The notes beneath the pieces are model-generated. The model made no database searches. It saw only the letters and a list, made by a program, of their open reading frames with translations, and had not been told where the DNA came from. A stretch of DNA of 64,000 nucleotides from Xanthomonas vesicatoria ATCC 35937 (GTDB lineage: Bacteria; Pseudomonadota; Gammaproteobacteria; Xanthomonadales; Xanthomonadaceae), in contig NZ_CP018725.1 of assembly GCF_001908725.1 (NCBI RefSeq), positions 1,674,001 through 1,738,000 of the forward strand, read 5' to 3'. A program made the position numbers and the translations under genes. Shown piece by piece: positions 7,801 through 18,464 of the stretch (position 1 is the stretch's first letter; each line of letters opens with the position of its first letter).

Positions 7801-10476
7801 TTAGCGCTTGGCGGTCTGTGCCTGCTTGAGCGCGGCGCACAGGCGGATGGTTTCGCCGGTCTGCGCCAGCCCGCGGTCGGCACCGCTGAGCTTGGCCAAG
7901 CGCGGCCGGAAGAAGGCATCCAGACGGTCGGCCTCTTCCACGCTGCAGCCACCGGACGCGCCGAGCGCCGGCAGACCGCCGCCGTCGAACGACCCGCTGC
8001 GCTGCACGATGCGGTCGAAGTTGGCGGTGAACCACGGCCACATCGACGCGTGCGAACTTTCGTAGCCGTTCCCACGCATCAGCATGCTCTTCATCTCACC
8101 GACCTTGATCGCATCGGTCAACGCAAAATCGCGCACCTGCTTGAGTAGCGCCGGGTCCTGTACCGCACCCAGTGCGGCGATCATGGCGTTGCGCTGCGCG
8201 GGGTCGGCATGGGTGCGCAATGCCTCGATCAAGGTCTGCACGGCGGGCGCGCCGCGTTCCTGCACGGTGACCGCCAGCACGGTGCCGAGCAGATCCGGGT
8301 TGGCCGCAGAGAAATCCAGCGCCGCGTTGCCGCCGGCCAGCACCGCATCGCCCTGGGCCAGCAGCGCCTTGCGCACTTCCGCGTTCTGCAGGCGTAACCC
8401 GAACAGCCCGGCCAGCGACGAACGCAGCGCGGTGTCGTCGACCGATTCTCCGCTGCGTCGCACGTAACCCAGCTGGCGCAAACGCGGCAGATACGCCTGC
8501 TCGGCGGCCTTGCGCAACGCGCCGCGCTGCGCCTCGGTGCTGGCCTGATAGCGCCAGATCCACACGAAGCGATCCACCAGCGCTGTGGAGACATCGGACG
8601 ATGCAGACGATGCCAGCTGCTTGATCGCCATCAACACCGCATCGCTGTCGGCGTCGCCGTGGCGGTAGGCCGCATCGATGGCATCGGCGTAGGCCAGCTG
8701 CTCGTTGTCGTCGAGCTGGGCGACCTGCTTGCCGAGTGCGGCCAGCTGCTTCTTCGGCAGGCTGAAACGGTAATAGCCGGCACCACGCGCGTTCGGGAAC
8801 ACCCAGGTGTTCTTGCCGGCGCCGTCCAGCACGATGCTGCCGCTGCCGTCTTCCAGCAGCTGGCAGGCGGTACCGACCTGGTTCTTGCCCTTGCCATATT
8901 TCACGCACACCGGCACGCCCCACTGCTGCGCAGTGGAGCCGGTCGAACCCAGCGGCAAATACCGCTGCTGCTGCAGCTTGACCACGGTCTTGCCGCCTTC
9001 GCGCGCCACCTGGGTCTGCAGGTACGGCACACCCGGCTGATTCAAGAAACTGCGGAATGCCACCTTGAAGTCTTCGCCCTTGCCGGCGGCCTCGGCGATC
9101 GCATCGACCAGATCGTCGGCGGTGGCGCTGCCGAACCTGTGCTTGGCGATGTAGGCGCGCATGCCTTCGCGGAACACGTCCTCGCCAACGAAGGCCTCGA
9201 ACATCGCCAGCACTGCCGCGCCCTTCTGGTAGGTGATGCCATCGAAGGCGGTTTCGATATCGCCATTGCCGGTGATCGGCTGACGAATCTTGCGCGCACT
9301 GACCAGGCTGTCGTTATTCATCGCGTGCTGCGCGCCGCCGATGCGGTCCAGGTTGGCGCGGTATTCCGGGTGCAGCTGCATGGTGATCTTCTGCTGCATC
9401 CAGGTGGCAAAAGCCTCGTTGAGCCACAGGTCGTCCCACCATTCCATGGTCACGGTGTCGCCGGTCCATTGGTGGGCCAGCTCATGCGCGTTGGTGTTGA
9501 AGGAGCGCTGCAGATTTTCGGCCGGCGAGTCCTTGTCCAGCAACAGTAGCCAATCGCGGAAGGTCACAAAGCCGGGGTTTTCCATCGCGCCGGCGCTGAA
9601 ATCCGGGGCGGCGACCAGATCGAGTTTGTCGAACGGATAACCGAAAGCGTAGTAATCCTCCAGCGCGGCGATGATCGCCGGGGTCTGGTCCAGCGCCGGG
9701 GTGATGCGCGGGCCCTGCCCCTTGGCGGCGATGCCGCGCAGCGGCGTGGCGGTGGGGCGCTGCGGCGTGGCCGGCATCGCCGGAACGTCCACCACATCCC
9801 ACGGGCCGGCGGCATAGGCAACCAGGTAGGTGGGCAGTGGCACTGTCGGTGCGAAGGTCACTGTCTTCCAGCCCTTGCCGGCCGGCTTGGTCGAGGTAGC
9901 GATCGTATTGGCCAGTGCCTGATCGTCGCTGGGGACCGTGAGGCTGAGGTCGAACGGGGTTTTGAATGCCGGCTCGTCGAAACCCGGGAACGCGTAGCGC
10001 GCACTGATCGGCTCCATCTGCGTCATCGCATACGCCTTGCCCTGGTATTTCACCTGATACAGGCCCTGCAGCTGCTGGTTGAGCGGCGCGCTGTAGGTGA
10101 TATCCACAGTGAGTGTCTGCGGCTGGAGCGTGCGTCCGAAATCCAGGCGGACCACACCGGTCTGCCCATCGGCCTCGACATAGCGTGCGGTGAGCGCCTT
10201 GCCCTTGGCCGGCTTGACCGTGGCCTTGCTGACCTTCAGTTCCTTGCCATGCAGCCACAGATGGTCGGAGGCCTGCTTGAGCTGCACGCGGATGGTGGTG
10301 CGGCCACTGAACTGCGCCTGCTCCGGATCGACCTTGATCGCCAGACTGTAGCGCTCGGGCACCGCCCAGGTCGGCAGGCGGCCATTGGGCACCGGCTCGC
10401 CGGACGTCTGCGCGAGTGCGTTACCGCAGCACAGCGCAAGAAGGGAAGGAGCAAGCAGGCAGGCAAGACGACGCAT
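7801..10476 (-). CDS. Exported M1 family zinc aminopeptidase
   Basis: An 891-residue gluzincin that removes N-terminal residues from peptides, probably in the periplasm. The signal peptide is MRRLACLLAPSLLALCCGNALAQ. The exopeptidase motif GAMENPGFVTF and the zinc site HELAHQWTGDTVTMEWW...NEA (HExxH, 18 residues, E) near residue 330 are intact. The C-terminal half is the helical ERAP1-like domain. An in-frame TTG two codons upstream is possible; ATG at 10476 was chosen because it opens the signal peptide directly. A TGTGA-N6-TCATT sequence at 10533-10548 upstream loosely resembles a CRP/Clp site (8 of 10). It stands alone, with no evident operon partner. Confidence 0.9.
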   Translation of the reverse strand: MRRLACLLAPSLLALCCGNALAQTSGEPVPNGRLPTWAVPERYSLAIKVDPEQAQFSGRTTIRVQLKQASDHLWLHGKELKVSKATVKPAKGKALTARYVEADGQTGVVRLDFGRTLQPQTLTVDITYSAPLNQQLQGLYQVKYQGKAYAMTQMEPISARYAFPGFDEPAFKTPFDLSLTVPSDDQALANTIATSTKPAGKGWKTVTFAPTVPLPTYLVAYAAGPWDVVDVPAMPATPQRPTATPLRGIAAKGQGPRITPALDQTPAIIAALEDYYAFGYPFDKLDLVAAPDFSAGAMENPGFVTFRDWLLLLDKDSPAENLQRSFNTNAHELAHQWTGDTVTMEWWDDLWLNEAFATWMQQKITMQLHPEYRANLDRIGGAQHAMNNDSLVSARKIRQPITGNGDIETAFDGITYQKGAAVLAMFEAFVGEDVFREGMRAYIAKHRFGSATADDLVDAIAEAAGKGEDFKVAFRSFLNQPGVPYLQTQVAREGGKTVVKLQQQRYLPLGSTGSTAQQWGVPVCVKYGKGKNQVGTACQLLEDGSGSIVLDGAGKNTWVFPNARGAGYYRFSLPKKQLAALGKQVAQLDDNEQLAYADAIDAAYRHGDADSDAVLMAIKQLASSASSDVSTALVDRFVWIWRYQASTEAQRGALRKAAEQAYLPRLRQLGYVRRSGESVDDTALRSSLAGLFGLRLQNAEVRKALLAQGDAVLAGGNAALDFSAANPDLLGTVLAVTVQERGAPAVQTLIEALRTHADPAQRNAMIAALGAVQDPALLKQVRDFALTDAIKVGEMKSMLMRGNGYESSHASMWPWFTANFDRIVQRSGSFDGGGLPALGASGGCSVEEADRLDAFFRPRLAKLSGADRGLAQTGETIRLCAALKQAQTAKR

Positions 10477-10955
10477 GGGCAATTCCGGTCAGGGTAACCG
10501 CCGAAGTCGACCACAGCCGGGCATGACTGTCATGTGACCTAAGTCATTGCGCGAGCGCAGCATTGCCGTCGATGCCAACTCTGGCTGCTGCGGTAAAGGC
10601 AGTGGACACACTACGCAAATTCTCCCCGTGCGTGGTCCAGGTTGACCTACTGCGCGCCAAGCGCTCTTAGCGGCGCTGAGCGTTGCTCGCCACGCGTGCG
10701 CAGCGTTGCGCATGGGAAGGGGCATGAGATGTGCATGCGCTCAAGGTGCGGGCGATCGGCTGACCGCAGTTTCGCTGGTCGTCGATGTCGGATGGAGAAC
10801 CCGAAGGCTCGGCGCCGCTGCACAGTGCGCGCGTGCAAATGCCTGGCTCGACGCGCATGTGCGTCGAGCCTTCTCACAAACGCAGCGCACGAGTGACCCA
10901 TGCAGCGCTAGACACCGACCATGCCCGCCTGGCGGCGAGCCTGGGTTGGTCGCGC
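10477..10955. other. Intergenic region between M1 peptidase and RND operon
   Basis: 479 bases containing the M1 promoter side (10477-10700) and the 3' hairpin of the RND operon. No gene is supported. Short frames here are GC-rich shadows. Confidence 0.5.
10845..10870 (-). terminator. Strong hairpin downstream of RND permease
   Basis: GGCTCGACGC (10845-10854) and GCGTCGAGCC (10861-10870) form a perfect 10-base stem with a 6-base loop, 86 bases past the RND stop. No long T-run, so it may act with Rho or protect the 3' end. Confidence 0.5.
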
Positions 10956-13900
10956 TTACGCGTGCCCGCCCACTGATGGCGTGGCGGCCTCCAGGGTTTC
11001 CAGTGCGCGTGCGACCGCTTCCGGCGACTTCGTGTACGGGGCAATCAAACTGTAGAACGCCGGCACCACGTACAGCGACAGCAACGTGGACAGCGACACA
11101 CCGAAGATCACCACCACGCCGATGGTGGCGCGGCTGGCCGAGCCGGGCCCGCCGGCCACCACCAGCGGGATCGCGCCGACCACGGTGGCGATGGAAGTCA
11201 TCAGGATCGGGCGCAAACGCACCGAGGCCGATTCGACGATGGCCTGATGCACGCTGCGGCCTTCGTCGCGCAACTGATTGGCGAACTCCACGATCAGGAT
11301 GCCGTTCTTCGCCGCCAAGCCCACCAGCATCACGATACCGATCTGACTGAACAGGTTGAGCGTGCCGCCGGTGAGCCACAAACCCACCAACGCCCCCAGC
11401 ACCGCCAGCGGCACAGTGAGCATGATCACCAGCGGATGGGCGAAGCTTTCGAACTGTGCGGCCAGCACCAGATACACCACCAGCAAGGCCATGCCGAAGG
11501 TCAGCAATACCGCGCTGCCGGATTGCTGGTATTCGCGCGATTCGCCCTTCCAGTCCAGCTGCGCGTACTCGGGCAGTTCTTCCTGCGCGGCCTGCTGCGC
11601 CCAGGCGATGGCATCGCCCAATGGGTAACCCGGCGCCAGACCAGCGGTGATGGTGATCGCGCGCAGGCGATTGAAGCGGTTCAAGGTGCCGGCTTCGGCC
11701 ACCTCGCTCAACGTCACCAGATTCGAAAGTGGAATCAGTTCGCCACGGGTGGAGCGCACGCGGATGGCGGTGAGGTCTTCCGGCGCCATTCGGCCTTCTC
11801 GCCCGGCCTGCAGCATTACGTCGTATTCCTCGCCGTTGTCGACGAAGGTGGTCACGCGGCGCGAGCCCATCATCGCCTCAAGCGCGCCACCGATCGCAGT
11901 GACCGGCACCCCCAGATCGGCCGCACGCAGGCGGTCGATGTTGACGCGCATCTGCGGGCGGGTTTCCTTGTAGTCCGAATCCGGGCCGACCAGGCCAGGA
12001 TTGGCTTCCATGCGCTGCAGGATGCGGTCGCGCCATTGCGCGATCTCGGCATAGTCCGGGCCACCGAGCACCAGCTGGAAGGGCTGGCCGCGGCTGCGGA
12101 CCAGGCCGCCGCTGACCTGCGTGCGTGCGCGCACGCCGCTGAGCACATTGAGCTTTTGTTGCAGCTCATCGGCCACCTCGGTGGTCGGGCGTGTGCGTTT
12201 TTCCCAGTCCTGCAAGAACACGCTGACCCGGCCGGTGTGCATTTCCTCGCTGCTGCCAAACCCGCCGGGCACGCGCGGATTGGCACGCACGATGGGTTGG
12301 TCCGGACCCACATAGGGGCGCAGGATGTCCTCGACCTGATGCATCTGCCCCACCGTGTAATCGAAGCCGGCGCCCTCGGGCCCGTCGATCATGATCTGGA
12401 AATTGCCGCGGTCTTCGGCCGGCGCCAGCTCGGAGGGGATGCGGCTCATCAACCAGGCGCTGGCACCCAAGGCCAGCAGCATGAGCAATGCAAAGATCCA
12501 GGTGCGGTGCACGTGACGCTCCAGCGAGCGCCCGTACGCGCCGGATACCGCCTGCATGCGTCCGTTGAACCAAAGATGGAATCGATTGGGCTTGGCCTCG
12601 CTGTGCGAGCGCAGCAGCTTGGACGACATCATCGGCGTCAGCGTCAGTGCCACGAAGGCCGAGATCGCCACCGCCGCGGCCAGCGCGACCGCCAGCTCGC
12701 GGAACAAGCGGCCGGTATTGCCTTCCAGGAAGCCCACCGGCAGAAACACCGCCACCAGCACGGCGGTAGTGGCGATCACCGCAAACGCCACCTGGCCGGT
12801 GCCGCGCTTGGCGGCCACCAAGGGCGGCTCGCCCAGATCGATGCGGCGCTGGATGTTTTCCACCACCACGATGGCATCGTCCACCACCAGGCCGATACAC
12901 AGCACCAGCGCCAGCAAGGTGAGCAGATTGATCGAGAAATCGAACGCGTACAGCGCAATGAACGCGGCAATCAGACACACCGGCACCGTGACCGCCGGAA
13001 TCAGCGCCGCACGTGCACTGCCCAGAAATACCCAGATCACCACCAGCACCAGTACCACCGCTTCGATCAGCGTGTGATACACGCGCTCCACCGCCGCATC
13101 GATGAAGGTGGTGGTGTCGAAGGCGACGAAAATGTTGGTGCCCTGCGGCAGCGACTTCTGCACTTCTTCGGCCTGCGCACGCGCCTCGCGTGCTACATCC
13201 AGCGCGTTGGCGGTGGAATTGCGCACGATGCCCAGGCCCACGTTGGGTACGCCATTGCTCTGGAAATACGCGCGCCGCTCGGCCGAGGTCAGCTCGACCC
13301 TGGCCACGTCGCCCAACCGCACCACATAGCCGCCCTCGCCCTTGCTCAACGGCAACTTGGCGAAATCTTCCGGCTTGAGATAGCTGCGCTCCACGCGCAA
13401 GGTGAAGTCGCGCTGCGCTGATTCGATGCTGCCGGCCGGCAGCTCCACGTTTTCGTTCTGCAGCGCCGTTTCGACATCGGCCACGGTGAGCGCGCGTGCG
13501 GCCAGCTGGTCGCGGTCCAGCCAGATGCGCATCGCATAACGCTGGCGTCCGCCGATGCGCACCTGCGCCACGCCATCCAGGCTGGAGAAGCGGTCCACCA
13601 CGTAGCGTTCGGCGTAGTCGGACAGCTGCAACGTGTCCATCGTGCTGGAGCTCATGTTGAGCCACAGGATGGGGTCGGCGTCGGCCTCGACCTTGGAGAT
13701 TTCCGGCGGGCGCGCCTGGTCGGGCATGCGGTCGGACACGCGGCTGACCGCATCGCGCACATCGTTGGCGGCCGCTTCCACATCGCGCGATTGCACGAAC
13801 TCGATACTGATGTCGGACGAGCCATTGCGGCTGCGCGCCTCGATGGTCTCGATGCCTTCGATGCCGGCCAGGGCATCTTCCAGCACCTGGGTGATGCGGC

Positions 13901-14081
13901 TCTCCACCACCGCCGCCGACGCACCGGTGTATTCCACATCCACCGAGACGATGGGCGGGTCGATGGCCGGCAGCTCACGCAGCGTCAGGCGGGTAAACGA
14001 CATCACCCCCAGCACGATCAGCAACAGGCTCATCACCACCGCCATCACCGGGCGGGTAATGGACAGGTCGGAGAGTTTCAT
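10956..14081 (-). CDS. RND efflux permease (HAE1 family)
   Basis: A 1041-residue inner-membrane proton-driven efflux pump. N-terminal MKLSDLSITRPVMAVVMSLL is the usual first transmembrane segment of HAE1 pumps, followed by a porter domain. The proton-relay region is GLVVDDAIVVVENIQRR (paired Asp) in TM4. The second repeat has SELAPAEDRGNFQI and a late membrane block (GLAAKNGILIVEFANQLRDEG). Substrates are probably hydrophobic drugs or plant compounds, but sequence alone does not decide. Its start overlaps the adaptor stop by four bases (ATGA). No TolC-type outer-membrane gene is adjacent, so it must borrow one from elsewhere. Confidence 0.92.
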   Translation of the reverse strand: MKLSDLSITRPVMAVVMSLLLIVLGVMSFTRLTLRELPAIDPPIVSVDVEYTGASAAVVESRITQVLEDALAGIEGIETIEARSRNGSSDISIEFVQSRDVEAAANDVRDAVSRVSDRMPDQARPPEISKVEADADPILWLNMSSSTMDTLQLSDYAERYVVDRFSSLDGVAQVRIGGRQRYAMRIWLDRDQLAARALTVADVETALQNENVELPAGSIESAQRDFTLRVERSYLKPEDFAKLPLSKGEGGYVVRLGDVARVELTSAERRAYFQSNGVPNVGLGIVRNSTANALDVAREARAQAEEVQKSLPQGTNIFVAFDTTTFIDAAVERVYHTLIEAVVLVLVVIWVFLGSARAALIPAVTVPVCLIAAFIALYAFDFSINLLTLLALVLCIGLVVDDAIVVVENIQRRIDLGEPPLVAAKRGTGQVAFAVIATTAVLVAVFLPVGFLEGNTGRLFRELAVALAAAVAISAFVALTLTPMMSSKLLRSHSEAKPNRFHLWFNGRMQAVSGAYGRSLERHVHRTWIFALLMLLALGASAWLMSRIPSELAPAEDRGNFQIMIDGPEGAGFDYTVGQMHQVEDILRPYVGPDQPIVRANPRVPGGFGSSEEMHTGRVSVFLQDWEKRTRPTTEVADELQQKLNVLSGVRARTQVSGGLVRSRGQPFQLVLGGPDYAEIAQWRDRILQRMEANPGLVGPDSDYKETRPQMRVNIDRLRAADLGVPVTAIGGALEAMMGSRRVTTFVDNGEEYDVMLQAGREGRMAPEDLTAIRVRSTRGELIPLSNLVTLSEVAEAGTLNRFNRLRAITITAGLAPGYPLGDAIAWAQQAAQEELPEYAQLDWKGESREYQQSGSAVLLTFGMALLVVYLVLAAQFESFAHPLVIMLTVPLAVLGALVGLWLTGGTLNLFSQIGIVMLVGLAAKNGILIVEFANQLRDEGRSVHQAIVESASVRLRPILMTSIATVVGAIPLVVAGGPGSASRATIGVVVIFGVSLSTLLSLYVVPAFYSLIAPYTKSPEAVARALETLEAATPSVGGHA

Positions 14082-15151
14082 CGTGCGGCCTGCGGGCGCG
14101 CCGCTGCCGACGCAGGTGCGGCCTGGTCGACCACCTTCAGGCCCGGACGCAGCTTGCCGGTGCCGTCCACCACGATGCGCTCACCGGCCTTGACGCCTTC
14201 CAGAACCTCCACCTTGCCATCGCGCCGCTCGCCCAGGCGCACATCGGCGCGCTCCACGCTGCTGTCGGGCTTGACCCGGAACACGTACGACTCGCGGCCC
14301 ACCTGCACCACCGCAATCTCCGGGATCACCACCGCCTGCCGCGCCGGCTGCAACAGCCGCACATCCAGCAGCATGCCCGGGCGCAGGCGACGATCGTCGT
14401 TGGGGAAGTCTGCTCGCACCGTCACCGAGCGGGTGGTCTCGTCGATGCGCGAATCGATTGCGGCAACCACGCCGTCGAAGCGCGCACCCGGATACGCCGC
14501 GGCGGTGCCGTTGACGGTATTGCCGAGCTGGACCAGGCCGAACTGCGATTCCGGCACCTGAAAATCCACGTACATGCGCGCCACATCGTCCAGCGTGGCG
14601 ATCACGGTGCTCGAGGTGATCAACGACCCCGGGCTGATCTGGCGGATGCCAAGCACGCCGGGAAACGGTGCGCGCACTTCGCGGTCGGTGATTTCCGCGC
14701 GCATCTGCAGCACCCGCGCCTGCGCCGCATCGCGCAACGCACGCTGGGTGTCGACGGTGGACTTGGCGACCAACTGCTGGCCAACCAGACTCAACTGGCG
14801 GCGATAGAGCTGGTCGGTCTCCTCGAAGGTGGCCTGCGCGGCGGTCAGCGCGGCCTGCTGCGAATTGCCGCGCAGCCGCAGCAGCAACTGGCCGGCCTTG
14901 ACCTCATCGCCGCTCTCGAAATACACCTGCTCGACCACGTCGCTGACCGCCGCAGTGAGCGCGACCGATTCGCGCGCGCGCACGGTGGCGATCGATTGCA
15001 CGGTGGAATTCCAGGGCTGCACCGCAACCGGCTGCACGACCACCGGGATGGGCTTGGCAACGGCCGGCGCACTGGCCTGGCGGGCACAACCAGACAGCCA
15101 CACGGCCAACAAGAGCGCGGCGCAACTGCGCGCGCTGGGCAGAACAAGCAT
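14078..15151 (-). CDS. RND periplasmic adaptor lipoprotein
   Basis: A 357-residue membrane fusion protein linking the RND permease to an outer-membrane channel. The N-terminus carries a lipobox (LAVWLSGC), so mature Cys29 or so is probably lipidated. The body has the hairpin/lipoyl pattern (VEQVYFESGDEVKAGQLLLRL), then a coiled-coil stretch (ATFEETDQLYRRQLSLVGQQ), then REVRAPFPGVLGIRQISPGSLI and beta-barrel segments. The C-terminus is Ala-rich. The ribosome site AGGA precedes the ATG by 7 bases. It is the first gene of the pump operon and overlaps the permease start. Confidence 0.9.
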   Translation of the reverse strand: MLVLPSARSCAALLLAVWLSGCARQASAPAVAKPIPVVVQPVAVQPWNSTVQSIATVRARESVALTAAVSDVVEQVYFESGDEVKAGQLLLRLRGNSQQAALTAAQATFEETDQLYRRQLSLVGQQLVAKSTVDTQRALRDAAQARVLQMRAEITDREVRAPFPGVLGIRQISPGSLITSSTVIATLDDVARMYVDFQVPESQFGLVQLGNTVNGTAAAYPGARFDGVVAAIDSRIDETTRSVTVRADFPNDDRRLRPGMLLDVRLLQPARQAVVIPEIAVVQVGRESYVFRVKPDSSVERADVRLGERRDGKVEVLEGVKAGERIVVDGTGKLRPGLKVVDQAAPASAAARPQAAR

Positions 15152-15403
15152 CAGAACATCCTGGCGGGGTACCGCGAAAGTTTACCGACCTCGCCGCCAT
15201 GCGTTGACAGAAAGGGCGCGCTTTGCACCATGACCAAAGACCCTTGCCGTCCGGGTCACGATGCGCTGGTCGGCGCGGCCCTCATTGCTGCAATCCAGCG
15301 CCCGGACAAGCCTGGGAACGCAGACCCACGCAATCACGCTACGGTTAAGTCCGACGCCTCGCACAACTTGCGGGAACTGGATGCAACGCCCTGATGGCTG
15401 CGC

Positions 15404-17380
15404 TCAGCGCTCCAGCCCCAGAAATTCGAGCACGTGGCGCGCCAGCGCCTCTACATTCTCACCATCGGCGTGAAGATGGATCTCCGGCGTCTCGGGTGCC
15501 TCGTACGGCGAGTCGATCCCGGTGAAATTGGGAATCTGCCCGGCTCGCGCCTTGCGGTACAGCCCCTTCACGTCGCGCGCTTCGGCAACCGCCAGCGGCA
15601 CGTCCACAAACACCTCGACAAACTCGCCCTGATCGAAGCGCTCGCGCGCCAGTTGCCGCTCGGCGCGAAACGGCGAAATGAAACTCACCAGCACGATCAG
15701 GCCGGCATCGGCCATCAGGCGTGCCACTTCGGCCACGCGGCGGATGTTTTCCACGCGATCTTCGTCGGTGAAGCCCAGATCGCGGTTGAGCCCGTGGCGC
15801 ACGTTGTCGCCATCCAGGATGAAGGTGTGATAGCCCAACGCATGCAGGCGCTTGTCGACCAGATTGGCCACGGTGGACTTGCCGGCACCGGACAGGCCGG
15901 TGAACCACAGCACGCGCGGCGTCTGCCCCTTGATGCGCGCACGGGCGCTGCTGTCCACATCCAGATGCTGCCAGTGCACGTTGCCGGCGCGGCGCAACGC
16001 AAATTCCAGCGTGCCGGCAGCCACCGTGGCGTTGCTTTGCCGGTCGATCAGGATGAAGCCGCCGAGCACACGGTTGCGTGCGTACGGCGCGAAAGCAATG
16101 GGTTCGTCCAGCGCCAGATTGCAGTAGCCTACTTCGTTGAGCTCCAGCCGTTTGGCGGCCAACCGCTCCTGCGTGTTCACATCGACCTTGTGCTTGATCT
16201 CGCTGATGCTCACGTTGACCGTGCGGGTGCCGATCTTGAGCCAGTACGGGCGCCCAGGCAGCAGTGCGGCATCGTCCATCCACAGCAGATGCGCGGCGAA
16301 CTGGTCGGCCACTTCCGGCGGGTCGTCGATGGCGGCGATGATGTCGCCGCGGCTGATATCGATCTCGTCGCGTAAGGTCAGCGTCACCGCCTGCCCCGCG
16401 CGTGCGCTGGCTGCCTCGCCGTTGGCATCCAGCACCGCAGCCACCTGCGAACGCCGTCCCGATGGCACCACCACCACGGCATCGCCCACACGTACCTGGC
16501 CGGCCGCAATGGTGCCGGCGTATCCACGGAACTGCGAGTTGGGGCGATTGACCCATTGCACCGGCAGGCGGAAGCCGCTGCCCGCTTCCGGCGCCTCCAC
16601 CTGCACGGCTTCAAGATACTGCAACAGATGCGGGCCGCTGTACCAAGGCATCCGCGTCGACGGGCTGGACAAATTTTCGCCATCGAGTGCCGATAGCGGA
16701 ATGCATTGCACATCGGCAATGCCCAACTGCGCCGCCAACGCGCGGTAGCCCTCGGCGATGGTGGTGAAGACGTCGGCGTCGTAGTCCACCAGATCCATCT
16801 TGTTGACGGCCAGCACCACGTGGCGAATGCCCAGCAACGACACGATGTAGCTGTGCCGGCGCGTCTGCGCCAGCACGCCTTTGCGTGCATCCACCAGCAC
16901 CACCGCCACATCGGCGGTGGACGCACCGGTGGCCATGTTGCGCGTGTACTGCTCGTGGCCGGGGCAATCGGCGACGATGAACTTGCGCTGGTCGGTATCG
17001 AAATAGCGGTACGCCACATCGATGGTGATGCCCTGCTCGCGCTCGGCCGCCAGACCGTCCATCAGCAGCGCGTAATCGATACCCTCGCCCTGCGTGCCAT
17101 GCCGCCGGCTGTCGCTTTCCAGCGCGGCCAGCTGATCGTCGAACAAACGCTTGCTGTCGTACAGCAACCGCCCGATCAGCGTGCTCTTGCCGTCGTCCAC
17201 GCTGCCGCAGGTGATGAAGCGCAGCAGCGGCTTGGATTCGTGTTGATGCAGGTAGGCGCCGATGGCGACGGGATTCGGGAGTCGGGAATCGGGAATCGCA
17301 AAGGCGTTTTCCGTCATCACGACGTTTGCAGCGAACTGCTGTTCCGATTCCCCATTCCCCACTCCCGATTCCTGGCCCAT
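15404..17380 (-). CDS. cysNC: Fused sulfate adenylyltransferase large subunit / APS kinase
   Basis: A 658-residue bifunctional NodQ-type enzyme. The N-terminal EF-Tu-like GTPase ([24 protein letters not shown]) couples GTP hydrolysis to APS synthesis with CysD. The C-terminal APS kinase domain (GLSGAGKST near residue 470) makes PAPS. The ATG at 17380 is supported by GGAGGGG eight bases upstream and a TGATG overlap with the cysD stop. This start adds about 45 residues before the conserved region. Most of that extension is encoded by a dispersed inverted repeat (17270-17371), giving odd stretches such as IPDSRLPNP. An alternative start is ATG 17317. Length without the extension fits the family. 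Confidence 0.95.
   Translation of the reverse strand: MGQESGVGNGESEQQFAANVVMTENAFAIPDSRLPNPVAIGAYLHQHESKPLLRFITCGSVDDGKSTLIGRLLYDSKRLFDDQLAALESDSRRHGTQGEGIDYALLMDGLAAEREQGITIDVAYRYFDTDQRKFIVADCPGHEQYTRNMATGASTADVAVVLVDARKGVLAQTRRHSYIVSLLGIRHVVLAVNKMDLVDYDADVFTTIAEGYRALAAQLGIADVQCIPLSALDGENLSSPSTRMPWYSGPHLLQYLEAVQVEAPEAGSGFRLPVQWVNRPNSQFRGYAGTIAAGQVRVGDAVVVVPSGRRSQVAAVLDANGEAASARAGQAVTLTLRDEIDISRGDIIAAIDDPPEVADQFAAHLLWMDDAALLPGRPYWLKIGTRTVNVSISEIKHKVDVNTQERLAAKRLELNEVGYCNLALDEPIAFAPYARNRVLGGFILIDRQSNATVAAGTLEFALRRAGNVHWQHLDVDSSARARIKGQTPRVLWFTGLSGAGKSTVANLVDKRLHALGYHTFILDGDNVRHGLNRDLGFTDEDRVENIRRVAEVARLMADAGLIVLVSFISPFRAERQLARERFDQGEFVEVFVDVPLAVAEARDVKGLYRKARAGQIPNFTGIDSPYEAPETPEIHLHADGENVEALARHVLEFLGLER
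17270..17371. repeat. Inverted GGGATTCGGGAGTCGGGAATC repeat inside cysNC 5' end
   Basis: Arm 1 (17270-17299) reads as tandem GGGAATC/GGGAGTC units. Arm 2 (17343-17371) is the complementary orientation (GATTCCCCATTCCCC...). The two arms flank about 43 bases and could fold as a hairpin. The same units occur at 20317-20432, 29641-29674 and 40501-40530. Here the element is translated as the N-terminal extension of CysNC. Confidence 0.75.
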
Positions 17381-18288
17381 CAGAAATACCCCTCCAGCTT
17401 CTTCTGTTCCATCGATGCGCCCGGCGCATGATCGATCATGCGGCCCTGGCGCTCGGAGCTGGTGCTGACCAGCATTTCCGCGATCACCGCTTCCAGCGTG
17501 TCGGCGGTGGAGTCGATCGCGCCGGTCAGCGGGTAGCAGCCCAGCGTGCGGAAGCGCACCGAGCGCAGTTGCGGGGTTTCGCCCGGCCGTAGTGGCAGGC
17601 GGTCGTCGTCGACCATGATCAACGCGCCGTCGCGTTCCACCACCGGCCGCGCTGCGGCGAAATACAGCGGCACCACCGGGATCTTTTCGCGGTAGATGTA
17701 CAGCCAGATATCCAGCTCGGTCCAGTTGGACAGCGGAAACACGCGCACGCTCTCGCCGGGCTGGGTGCGCGCGTTGTAGAGGTTCCATAGTTCCGGGCGC
17801 TGGTTTTTGGGGTCCCAGCGATGGCGCGCGTTGCGGAACGAGAACACCCGCTCCTTGGCACGCGATTTTTCTTCGTCGCGCCGTGCCCCGCCAATCGCGG
17901 CATCGAATGCACCGTGTTCCAGTGCCTGCTTCAGTCCCTGGGTCTTCATGATGTCGGTATGCACCGCGGCGCCGTGAGTGATCGGGCCGATGTCCTGCGC
18001 GATGCCCTCGGGGTTGATGTGCACGCGCAGGTCCACCCCGGTCTCGGCCGCACGGCGATCGCGGAAGGCGATCATCTCGCGGAATTTCCAGCGCGTGTCC
18101 ACGTGCAGCAGCGGAATCGGCGGCGGCGACGGCGCGAAGGCCTTGAGCAGCAGATGCAGCAGCACCGAGCTGTCCTTGCCGACCGAATACAGCATCACCG
18201 GAGCCCGGAACTCGGCGGCGACATCGCGCAGGATGTGGATGCTTTCGGCTTCGAGCCGGTCCAGGTGTGACAGCGGTGGCAGGGTCAT
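17380..18288 (-). CDS. cysD: Sulfate adenylyltransferase small subunit
   Basis: A 302-residue ATP sulfurylase subunit of the PP-loop family that adenylates sulfate, working with the GTPase CysN. Landmarks: [20 protein letters not shown] at the start, the PP-motif [12 protein letters not shown], and [20 protein letters not shown]. The length matches the usual CysD. The start at 18288 gives the conserved [17 protein letters not shown]-terminus; a longer open frame upstream (to 18441) has no family similarity and would run into the divergent promoter. It overlaps cysNC (TGATG). First gene of the sulfate activation operon. Confidence 0.95.
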   Translation of the reverse strand: MTLPPLSHLDRLEAESIHILRDVAAEFRAPVMLYSVGKDSSVLLHLLLKAFAPSPPPIPLLHVDTRWKFREMIAFRDRRAAETGVDLRVHINPEGIAQDIGPITHGAAVHTDIMKTQGLKQALEHGAFDAAIGGARRDEEKSRAKERVFSFRNARHRWDPKNQRPELWNLYNARTQPGESVRVFPLSNWTELDIWLYIYREKIPVVPLYFAAARPVVERDGALIMVDDDRLPLRPGETPQLRSVRFRTLGCYPLTGAIDSTADTLEAVIAEMLVSTSSERQGRMIDHAPGASMEQKKLEGYF

Positions 18289-18464
18289 CAGGGTATCTGG
18301 GCGGCGGGCAAGACCCGCCGATGGTAGGCCAAGGCAGTGCAGTGTGTGGCGGGCAGATGTCTGCTTGAAATAAGCGGCCGGCATAACCCGATAACCGGTG
18401 ATCCTTTCTAGACCGGCGAACACTTCCCTAACATCGTTCATCCACTCGCCGCCCCCGGATCCGA
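18289..18464. promoter_or_regulatory. Divergent cysD/cysJ promoter region with CysB-like motifs
   Basis: A 176-base region between divergent sulfur operons. It contains ATAAC at 18383-18387 and again at 18391-18395, and ATAAG at 18370-18374. Half-sites of this kind (ATAAC/TTAT-rich) are typical of CysB targets, and cysB lies in this window, so activation of both operons by CysB is the natural reading. The exact sites are inferred. Confidence 0.4.

Noticed and set aside
10533..10548. CRP/Clp-like site TGTGA-N6-TCATT upstream of the M1 peptidase
   Set aside because: Only 8 of 10 positions match and spacing to the start is not informative; mentioned in the gene entry but not called a site.
11247..13421. 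724-codon open frame opposite the RND permease
   Set aside because: It lies wholly antisense to a clear RND gene and has the Gln/His/Arg-rich composition of GC-rich shadow frames.
15404..17788. CysNC starting as far upstream as 17788
   Set aside because: That frame runs through cysD in another reading frame. The ribosome site and TGATG overlap support 17380.
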